6,704 nt of DNA, taken from NCBI GenBank assembly GCA_022793355.1, contig JAAWCR010000121.1, positions 1-6,704 of the forward strand, read 5' to 3'. The DNA is from Lawsonibacter sp. Its GTDB lineage: Bacteria > Bacillota > Clostridia > Oscillospirales > Oscillospiraceae. Positions within the stretch are counted from its first letter, which is position 1, and the number at the start of each line of letters is the position of its first letter. Position numbers and translations under genes: made by a program. This document shows, piece by piece, positions 1 through 4,834 of this stretch. The notes below the pieces were generated by a model. The model worked only from the letters and a program-made list of their open reading frames with translations, had not been told where the DNA came from and searched no databases.

Positions 1-1205
1 GCCTCATTCAGGATACCCACGATGTTGGTCATGTGGGAGGAGAAGGTGGACAGGGACTGGGCAATGGACTGCTCGTCGCCGATATCGGCCAGCACCCGGG
101 AGAAAATGCGGACGGTTGAGTCGTCCTTAGCCGGGACGTGCAGTCCGCACTGAGCCATGAGGGTGATGAGGCCCAGCGTCTTTAAGGTGACCGTCTTGCC
201 GCCGGTGTTGGGGCCGGTAATCACCAGGGTGTCGAACCGCTCCCCCAGCTCCAGGTCGTTGGTGACGGCTTTTTTTACGTCAAGCAGGGGGTGGCGCGCC
301 CCCCGGAGGTGCAGATATTGGCTGGACAGCTTGGGCTCGGTACACTCCAGCTTCAAAGACAGCTTGGCCCGGGCAAAAATGGTATCCAACCAGATAAGGA
401 GCTGGTAGTCCTCCCCAATGTCCTCCTTGTGGGCGGCGCACTGGGCGGACAGCTCGGCCAGGATACGCTCAATCTCCTTTTTCTCCTTGGCCAACAGCTC
501 CCGCAGCTCGTTGTTGGCCTTCACCACCCCCATGGGCTCGATGAAAAAGGTGGAGCCCGAGGAGGACACGTCGTGAACCAGGCCGGGGATGGCGTTCTTG
601 TGCTCCGACTTCACCGGCACCACGTACCGGTCGGAGCGGATGGTGATGATGGACTCCTGCAAGTACTTGGACTGGTTGGAGGAGATAAGCTTTTGCAGGA
701 TGTCCCGGACCTTGGACTCGGTGGCCCGCATGTGCCGTCGGATGGAGGCCAGCTCCGGGCTGGCGGAGTCGGCCAGCTCGTCCTCCCCCACGATGGAGTT
801 GGTGATGGTATCCTCAAGAAAGCGGTTGGTGGTCAGGGCCCGGAACAGGTGGGAGATGGGGGTTTTCTCCTCCCCCGCTCCATAGTCCGAAGCCGTCCGC
901 GCCGCCCGGAGGACGGCGGCAATCTCCAATAGCTCCCGGGTATTCAGGCTCCCCCCCATGTCCGCCCGCTGAAGGCTGGCGGCTACCGGCTTGATACCGG
1001 CAAAGCCGGGGGTCCCCCGGAGGACCAGCAGCTTGACGGCGGCGGTGGTCTCCGCCTGAGCCCGCTTTACGTCGTCGATATCCTCCATGGGCCGCAGCTC
1101 CAGCGCCCGCTCCCGGCCCTCGTCGGTAACGGCACACCCGGACAGCAGCTCCAGCACCCGGGGCAGCTCCAGTGTGGCCATGGATTTTTCAAATAAGTCG
1201 CTCAT
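1..1205 (-). CDS. mutS2: Endonuclease/ATPase MutS2, N-terminal 401 codons (runs off the left edge)
   Basis: MutS-family ATPase. MutS2 proteins lack the mismatch-recognition domain and are known from recombination suppression and, in Bacillus, from splitting collided ribosomes. The visible protein begins MSDLFEKSMATLELPRVLELL, has the lever/clamp region in roughly residues 20-310, and the Walker A motif GPNTGGKT at residues 331-338 (bases 192-215). The family signature DIGDEQSIAQSLSTFSSHM follows (bases 30-86). Family proteins are close to 790 residues, so Walker B, the rest of the ATPase and the C-terminal Smr nuclease domain lie outside the window. The ATG at 1203-1205 has CAGGAG at 1213-1218, 7 bases upstream, and this site lies inside the end of the DUF6194 gene, whose stop is only 2 bases before the start. 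That makes mutS2 the third gene of the merR run and probably translationally coupled. I see no separate promoter for it. The family call is very secure. Confidence 0.96.
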   Translation of the reverse strand, partial: MSDLFEKSMATLELPRVLELLSGCAVTDEGRERALELRPMEDIDDVKRAQAETTAAVKLLVLRGTPGFAGIKPVAASLQRADMGGSLNTRELLEIAAVLRAARTASDYGAGEEKTPISHLFRALTTNRFLEDTITNSIVGEDELADSASPELASIRRHMRATESKVRDILQKLISSNQSKYLQESIITIRSDRYVVPVKSEHKNAIPGLVHDVSSSGSTFFIEPMGVVKANNELRELLAKEKKEIERILAELSAQCAAHKEDIGEDYQLLIWLDTIFARAKLSLKLECTEPKLSSQYLHLRGARHPLLDVKKAVTNDLELGERFDTLVITGPNTGGKTVTLKTLGLITLMAQCGLHVPAKDDSTVRIFSRVLADIGDEQSIAQSLSTFSSHMTNIVGILNE

Positions 1206-1207
1206 AT

Positions 1208-1669
1208 TCAAACTCCTGTTTTTTTCACTCGTTTCTCAAATTTTTCTTTTGCGAACGCATAACTCTCCTGAATGAGAGGTTTCATACTTTCAAAGGTTTG
1301 CGCAGAAGGGTTCACAACGCACACCCAGCCCATCCAGGCGTAAACCGGATGAGGCAGCAGGGTATCCGTCCGGGTAAAGTCCATATCTCCCTCCACTACG
1401 CCGCCTTTCGGCGGACGCTTGGGAACCGGACCAAACAGTTTGACATAAGTCTGCTTTCTCGGCCCCAGGTTCACCCGGTACACACCAGGGCGGTCCAACT
1501 GGGAAGCCCGGTCGTTGTCCCCGTCCTTCTCCTTAACCGTGAGGACATAGACCCCCCGTTTCAGAACCTTTCCCGGGTTATAAAAGACGCCTGTCTCTCC
1601 CCAGCTGTTTACCACAACAGTGCCCTCCAGGTTGCTCAGACACCAGTCTAAAATTTGTTTCGGCTCCAT
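1208..1669 (-). CDS. DUF6194 family protein (function unknown)
   Basis: A 153-residue soluble protein with no signal peptide or membrane segment. It resembles the DUF6194 family as I recall it: LDRPGVYRVNLG at residues 58-69 and PHPVYAWMGWVCVVNP at residues 106-121, followed by a basic helical tail. The family has no established biochemical role that I know of, so I assign none. Start choice: ATG at 1669 has AAGGAG (1678-1683) 8 bases upstream. ATG at 1675, which overlaps the merR stop as ATGA, would leave that site only 2 bases away, though a weaker GGGAG lies further upstream. A GTG at 1690 is also possible. All three overlap or abut merR, implying translational coupling. The gene sits between a MerR regulator and mutS2, with its stop 2 bases before the mutS2 start, so it is probably co-transcribed with both. 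The reading frame is secure; the exact start and family name are less so. Confidence 0.78.
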   Translation of the reverse strand: MEPKQILDWCLSNLEGTVVVNSWGETGVFYNPGKVLKRGVYVLTVKEKDGDNDRASQLDRPGVYRVNLGPRKQTYVKLFGPVPKRPPKGGVVEGDMDFTRTDTLLPHPVYAWMGWVCVVNPSAQTFESMKPLIQESYAFAKEKFEKRVKKTGV

Positions 1670-1671
1670 CT

Positions 1672-2121
1672 TCATGACTCCTTCTCCCACTGCGCCATCA
1701 GCGGCCGGAACTGTTCCGGAATCTGCTCTGGAGACAGGGTGTCGTGGATGCCGCAGGTGCCCGCCTCCTGGGCGGTCTGGTAGTACCAGCGCTTGTAGTC
1801 CAGCATGAGCAGGGTGTCCTCCAGCTGCTTCTGCTGGTCCAGCACCGACTGACGCTGCTTTTCAATCAGCTCCAGCCGCTGGCTGATGGTGGCGTCCCCC
1901 TGCCGGGACCAGTCCATGAAGGAGCGAATCTCTTTCAGCGGCATCCCCGCCTTTTTCAGACAGCCCAGCAGCCGCAGCCACTCCATATCCTCGTCCTTGA
2001 ACATGCGGATCCCTCCGCTGGACCGCTCCACAAAGGGGAGCAGCCCCTCCTTGTCGTAGTACCGCAGGGTAGACGGGGCCACATTCAGCTTCTGGGCCAT
2101 CTCTCCAATGGTGTAAAACAT
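1672..2121 (-). CDS. MerR-family transcriptional regulator, NmlR/AdhR-like electrophile sensor
   Basis: A 149-residue MerR-type activator. The N-terminal winged helix-turn-helix covers about residues 2-70 (YTIGEMAQKLNVAPSTLRYY, with GLLPF, GGIRMF and the conserved AGM-PLKEI helix). A glutamate/lysine-rich dimerisation coiled coil follows at about 76-112. There is no C-terminal metal-binding loop. Cys54 in LLGCLKKAGM aligns by eye with the single conserved cysteine that NmlR and AdhR proteins use to sense aldehydes and other electrophiles (family knowledge). A second cysteine, at about residue 123, lies in the tail (GTCGIHD). The ATG at 2121 is preceded by GGGGGAG at 2127-2133, 5 bases away. 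It is transcribed divergently from an aldo/keto reductase whose promoter has the elongated spacer that MerR proteins act on, so that gene is the likely target. Downstream it is coupled to the DUF6194 gene and mutS2. The inducer is inferred, not shown. Confidence 0.92.
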   Translation of the reverse strand: MFYTIGEMAQKLNVAPSTLRYYDKEGLLPFVERSSGGIRMFKDEDMEWLRLLGCLKKAGMPLKEIRSFMDWSRQGDATISQRLELIEKQRQSVLDQQKQLEDTLLMLDYKRWYYQTAQEAGTCGIHDTLSPEQIPEQFRPLMAQWEKES

Positions 2122-2142
2122 AAAATCTCCCCCACAAAAGGC

Positions 2143-2173
2143 TTGACTTAAACTTAACTTTAAGTTGTATAAT
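2143..2173 (+). promoter_or_regulatory. MerR-type promoter of the aldo/keto reductase (19-bp spacer)
   Basis: TTGACT (2143-2148) and TATAAT (2168-2173) are close to consensus but separated by 19 bases instead of 17. This elongated spacer is characteristic of promoters that MerR proteins activate by twisting the DNA (established for the family). The predicted start is near 2180, about 58 bases before the reductase ATG. The spacer contains an inverted repeat, listed separately. Confidence 0.85.
2146..2165. promoter_or_regulatory. Probable MerR operator (inverted repeat in promoter spacer)
   Basis: ACTTAAACTTAACTTTAAGT is an imperfect palindrome: ACTTAAA and TTTAAGT are perfect 7-base arms around CTTAAC. 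It starts inside the -35 hexamer and fills most of the 19-bp spacer, where MerR dimers bind. The half-site ACTTAA also occurs at 2152-2157 and 2182-2187; the last copy is next to the predicted start of the minus-strand transcript. Confidence 0.8.
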
Positions 2174-2198
2174 GGTTTTATACTTAAGCGCCATTATA
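2168..2198. repeat. Inverted repeat formed by the two facing -10 regions
   Basis: TATAATGG (2168-2175) and CCATTATA (2191-2198) are perfect 8-base inverted copies 15 bases apart. Each contains the -10 box of one of the two divergent transcripts, so the symmetry is probably a consequence of two near-identical facing -10 elements rather than a separate binding site. Confidence 0.75.
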
Positions 2199-2221
2199 GC
2201 GCACCCTGCCCCATTCGTCAA
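2193..2221 (-). promoter_or_regulatory. Consensus sigma-A promoter for merR-DUF6194-mutS2
   Basis: On the minus strand TTGACG (2221-2216) is followed after exactly 17 bases by TATAAT (2198-2193), a near-perfect vegetative promoter. The predicted transcription start is near 2186, giving a leader of about 65 bases before merR. The -10 box points towards the -10 box of the reductase promoter rather than away from it, so the two promoters face each other. The reductase leader runs through this promoter, and the MerR operator lies about 20-40 bases downstream of this start. Confidence 0.8.
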
Positions 2222-2237
2222 CGGAAAGGAAGATTTT

Positions 2238-3371
2238 ATGGTTTATAAGCAGTTTCAAGACCTGAAGCTGTCCGCCCTGGGCTTCGGCTGCATGCGTCTA
2301 CCCACCGTGGATGGGAACGACGCCAACGTCAACGAGACAGAGGCCGCCCGGCTCATTGCCCAGGCCATGGAGGAGGGCGTCAACTACTACGACACCGCCT
2401 GGGGCTACCACAGCGGCAATTCCGAACTTGTCATGGGGAGAATCTTAAAAGCGTACCCCCGGGACAGCTTCTATCTGGCCGACAAATTCCCTGGCTATGA
2501 CCTGTCCAACATGGACAAGGTGGAGGAGATTTTTGATAAACAGCTGGAAAAATGCCAGGTAGACTATTTTGACTTCTACCTCTTCCATAACCTCTGCGAG
2601 ATGAACATTGACGCCTATCTGGACCCCAAATTTCATATCTACGAATCCCTCATGGCCCGGAAACGGTCTGGCCAGATCAGGCATCTGGGCTTCTCCGCCC
2701 ACGGCAATCTGGACACTATGAAGCGCTTTTTAGAGGCCTACGGCAAGGATATGGAGTTCTGCCAGATTCAGCTCAACTGGCTGGACTGGGATTTTCAGGA
2801 CGCCAGGGGCAAGGTGGAACTGCTCAACGAGTGGAACATCCCGGTCTGGGTCATGGAGCCGCTGCGGGGCGGCAAGCTGGCCAGCCTGTCCGATGAGTAC
2901 GCCGCCCGGCTCCATGCGCTACGGCCCGACGAGGGCGTCCCCGCCTGGGCCTTCCGGTTCGTCCAAACCCTCCCCTCCGTGACGGTCACGCTGTCCGGTA
3001 TGTCCACCATGGAGCAGTTGAAGGACAACCTGAACACCTACGCCGCAGAAAAACCCCTGTCCAGTCAGGAAACGGACTGCCTGCTGACCATTGCCAGCCA
3101 GATCACGCGGCACACCTCCGTCCCCTGCACCGCCTGCCGGTACTGCACTACCCACTGCCCCCAGGGACTGAATATCCCCGAGCTTCTGGGATTGTACAAC
3201 GAATTTACCTTTACCGGCGGCGGCTTCATCGCCCCCATGCGCATCAGCAAAATGCCTGCGGCGGAAAAGCCCAGCGCCTGTGTAGCCTGCCGGAGCTGTG
3301 AAGCGGTCTGTCCGCAGCAAATCAAAATTTCCCAGGTTCTTGCCGATTTTTCCGCCAGGCTCAACCTATAA
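2238..3371 (+). CDS. Aldo/keto reductase with two C-terminal [4Fe-4S] ferredoxin motifs
   Basis: A 377-residue cytoplasmic oxidoreductase. Residues 1 to about 270 form the aldo/keto reductase TIM barrel, with the expected catalytic tetrad Asp52, Tyr57 (DTAWGYH), Lys83 (ADKFPG) and His117 (LFHN). About residues 290-365 add a ferredoxin-like tail with two CxxCxxCxxxCP motifs: Cys297/300/303/307 and Cys348/351/354/358. Such fused reductases are common in anaerobes and are expected to reduce aldehydes or ketones, probably taking electrons through the clusters; the substrate is unknown. The start ATG at 2238 has AAAGGA (2225-2230) 7 bases upstream. An in-frame ATG at 2172 lies inside the -10 box, upstream of the predicted transcript start, so it cannot be used. 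The gene is monocistronic, divergent from a NmlR/AdhR-like regulator and probably activated by it, which suggests a role in carbonyl or electrophile detoxification (inference). It ends before two terminators. Confidence 0.95.
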   Translation: MVYKQFQDLKLSALGFGCMRLPTVDGNDANVNETEAARLIAQAMEEGVNYYDTAWGYHSGNSELVMGRILKAYPRDSFYLADKFPGYDLSNMDKVEEIFDKQLEKCQVDYFDFYLFHNLCEMNIDAYLDPKFHIYESLMARKRSGQIRHLGFSAHGNLDTMKRFLEAYGKDMEFCQIQLNWLDWDFQDARGKVELLNEWNIPVWVMEPLRGGKLASLSDEYAARLHALRPDEGVPAWAFRFVQTLPSVTVTLSGMSTMEQLKDNLNTYAAEKPLSSQETDCLLTIASQITRHTSVPCTACRYCTTHCPQGLNIPELLGLYNEFTFTGGGFIAPMRISKMPAAEKPSACVACRSCEAVCPQQIKISQVLADFSARLNL

Positions 3372-3415
3372 TCAAACAGCCTGAAAGCAGTTTTGCCGCT
3401 TTTCAGGTTATTTGA
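3372..3415 (+). other. Stem-loop immediately after the reductase stop codon
   Basis: TCAAA (3372-3376) pairs with TTTGA (3411-3415), and CCTGAAAGC (3380-3388) pairs with GCTTTTCAGG (3398-3407) apart from one bulged base. There is no T-run after it, so it is not a standard intrinsic terminator. It may protect the 3' end of the mRNA or have no function. Confidence 0.4.
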
Positions 3416-3441
3416 CCCTATAAGGCGCGTCATAAAGAAGC

Positions 3442-3473
3442 AAAGGAGCCCGCTTCCCCGGCGGACTCCTTTT
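3442..3473 (+). terminator. Rho-independent terminator after the aldo/keto reductase
   Basis: AAAGGAG-C-CCGC (3442-3453) pairs with GCGG-A-CTCCTTT (3461-3472) around a 7-base loop with one internal mismatch, followed by a short T tract. The mirrored A-rich side could also serve the convergent ogt transcript, but the T tract favours the plus strand. Confidence 0.75.
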
Positions 3474-3545
3474 GACCTGTTAAAAAACGCGCAAATCAGG
3501 GTATCAGAAAGAGAACTTAGCGGGATAATGAGAAGGATGAAGGGC

Positions 3546-3581
3546 AAAAGTGGAACAGGTCGATACCTGTCCCGCTTTTTT
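3546..3581. terminator. Bidirectional Rho-independent terminator between convergent genes
   Basis: AAAAGTGG-A-ACAGGT (3546-3560) pairs with ACCTGT-C-CCGCTTTT (3565-3578), with one mismatch and one T-G wobble, around a CGAT loop. On the plus strand it ends in CTTTTTT (3575-3581); on the minus strand it ends in CTTTT. Placed 37 bases past the ogt stop, it should end ogt transcription and back up the reductase terminator. Confidence 0.8.
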
Positions 3582-3617
3582 GCTGCCGCAGAAAGTTTTC
3601 CTTGTAACATCCGTCCC

Positions 3618-4160
3618 CTACAGTGCCGAACCCTGTTTCGGAATTGAAAACCGTTTCACATCCACCCCCTCATGGGTAAGCAGCCTGATTTTCTTCTCCA
3701 GGCCGCCCGCATAGCCGGTCAGGCTCCCACTGCTGCCCACAACCCGGTGGCATGGGATAATAATCGAGATGGGGTTATGTCCCACGGCTCCCCCCACCGC
3801 CTGGGCCGACATCCGGTCCAGGCCCCGGCGAGCGGCCAGCTCTTGTGCCAGTTCCCCGTAGGTCGTGACCTCTCCGTAGGGAATCGAGCACAAAATGTTC
3901 CAAACCTCCTGCCGAAAGGCGCTTCCCACAGGGGCCAGCGGCAGTTCTGATGCAGCGGGCCTCTCCCCCGCGAAGTACCGCCTCAGCCAGTCCTTCGCCT
4001 GCGCAAAAACGGGTATGTCCTCCTTTGGCACAGGCCGGACTGGAAGAGATTTTAAAAAATACTTCTGCCCCGCAATCCACAGCCCCGCCAGGCTCCCCGT
4101 CTCATCACAGGCCAGGGTCAGCTCTCCAATGGGAGAGGCATCCTTTGTGGAATAATACAA
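3618..4160 (-). CDS. ogt: Methylated-DNA--[protein]-cysteine S-methyltransferase (TTG start)
   Basis: A 180-residue suicide repair protein that moves alkyl groups from O6-alkylguanine (and O4-alkylthymine) in DNA to its own cysteine. The N-terminal domain covers about residues 1-75. The C-terminal alkyltransferase domain carries PYGEVTTYGELA (94-105), AVGGAVGHNP (121-130, including the Asn hinge) and the active-site PCHRV with Cys137. The position of the usual arginine finger before AVGG is Gln120 (SAQAVGG). The start is TTG at 4160, supported by GAGGAGG (4169-4175) 8 bases upstream; there is no Met codon before residue 117, so no alternative start keeps the N-terminal domain. No Ada-type regulatory domain is present, so it is probably not alkylation-autoregulated through itself. 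It is monocistronic, convergent with the reductase and divergent from the ECF sigma gene. Confidence 0.95.
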   Translation of the reverse strand: MYYSTKDASPIGELTLACDETGSLAGLWIAGQKYFLKSLPVRPVPKEDIPVFAQAKDWLRRYFAGERPAASELPLAPVGSAFRQEVWNILCSIPYGEVTTYGELAQELAARRGLDRMSAQAVGGAVGHNPISIIIPCHRVVGSSGSLTGYAGGLEKKIRLLTHEGVDVKRFSIPKQGSAL

Positions 4161-4230
4161 ATCTGTCGCCTCCTCAGTTCATTTTCGTCACACGGCCCGC
4201 TCAACGCAATCCAGCCCTGCTCTCAGACCC

Positions 4231-4239
4231 ATTATAGCA
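4231..4239 (-). promoter_or_regulatory. Probable extended -10 promoter of ogt
   Basis: On the minus strand TTGCTATAATGG contains a perfect TATAAT (4236-4231) with the TG of an extended -10 element (4239-4238). No good -35 hexamer is present at 16-18 bases, which an extended -10 can tolerate. The predicted leader is about 65 bases to the TTG start. Confidence 0.6.
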
Positions 4240-4303
4240 AACCATGGTAAAAAAGCCCCGCCATTTTCCGGCAAATTTATCGGAAATTTTTTTAAAAAAG
4301 CGC

Positions 4304-4327
4304 AACCAAATCAGCCTCAATTCCGTA
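4304..4327 (+). promoter_or_regulatory. Possible ECF-sigma promoter upstream of the sigma gene
   Basis: AACC (4304-4307) is followed after 16 bases by CGTA (4324-4327), fitting the AAC...CGT pattern of ECF-type promoters such as those of SigW, with the usual spacing. The predicted start is near 4333, about 20 bases before the sigma gene ATG. An A/T-rich tract (4273-4300) just upstream could act as an UP element. It would imply autoregulation. The motif is short, so this is tentative. Confidence 0.45.
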
Positions 4328-4351
4328 TTCCCATCAGAGAGGAGGGAGCGC

Positions 4352-4834
4352 ATGGCTGAACTATGGAACGACCCGGGCGAGTTGGCGCGGCAGTATGCGC
4401 CGGCGGTATACCGGCTCGCTTACGCCCGGACAGGCTGCCGGGCGGACGCGGAGGACGTGATGCAGGAGGTATTTCTCCGCCTGATTAAGGCCGGCCCGAC
4501 GTTTGCGGGCCAGGAACACGCCAAGGCCTGGCTTTTGCGGGTGACCTCCAACTGTGCCAACGACCTGTTCCGCCTGCCCTGGCGGAGACGTGAGGAGCCT
4601 CTGGAGGAAACTCTCTCCGCACCGGAAGAGCCGGAGACTGGGAGCGTGACGCAGGCGGTACTCTCTCTCCCGGCCCGATACCGGATACCCATCCACCTAT
4701 ACTATTATGAGGACTATTCCGTGGCGGAAATTGCCAGAATTTTGAGGAAACAGGAAGGAACGGTCAAGTCGCACCTGTTCCGTGCCCGGAATCTGCTTCG
4801 GGAACGTCTGAAGGAGGAGTATTGTGAGGAATAA
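4352..4834 (+). CDS. ECF-type RNA polymerase sigma factor (sigma-70 family)
   Basis: A 160-residue alternative sigma factor made of region 2 and region 4 only. Region 2 covers about residues 12-75, including the core-binding DAEDVMQEVFLRL (32-44) and the AWLLRVTSNCANDLFR segment (59-74). A short acidic linker covers about 80-98. Region 4 covers about 100-152, with the helix-turn-helix DYSVAEIARILRKQEGTVKSHL. The start ATG at 4352 has GGAGG (4341-4345) 6 bases upstream. An in-frame ATG at 4244 would add 36 residues absent from the family and would lie upstream of the possible ECF promoter, so I reject it. The last codons overlap the next gene by 11 bases, a classic sigma/anti-sigma arrangement. 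The stimulus and regulon are unknown. Confidence 0.94.
   Translation: MAELWNDPGELARQYAPAVYRLAYARTGCRADAEDVMQEVFLRLIKAGPTFAGQEHAKAWLLRVTSNCANDLFRLPWRRREEPLEETLSAPEEPETGSVTQAVLSLPARYRIPIHLYYYEDYSVAEIARILRKQEGTVKSHLFRARNLLRERLKEEYCEE

Noticed and set aside
291..932. 213-codon plus-strand open frame
   Set aside because: Lies antisense within mutS2, is low in complexity (Gly/Leu/Val/Gln rich) and matches no family; it is a GC-rich shadow frame.
2172..2237. Upstream in-frame ATG extending the aldo/keto reductase by 22 residues
   Set aside because: It sits in the -10 box, before the predicted transcript start, and the true start at 2238 has a good ribosome binding site.
3474..3581. Possible small RNA ending at the 3546-3581 terminator
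   Set aside because: No convincing -35/-10 pair is present upstream on the plus strand, so the hairpin is better read as a shared terminator.
3393..3647. 84-codon plus-strand open frame between the reductase and ogt
   Set aside because: It crosses two terminators and the ogt 3' end and shows no family features.
4241..4248. Palindrome ACCATGGT between ogt and the sigma gene
   Set aside because: Eight bases is common by chance and no second copy or promoter overlap supports an operator.
4244..4351. Upstream in-frame ATG extending the sigma factor by 36 residues
   Set aside because: The extension is unlike ECF sigma factors and has no ribosome binding site, while ATG 4352 has GGAGG at ideal spacing.
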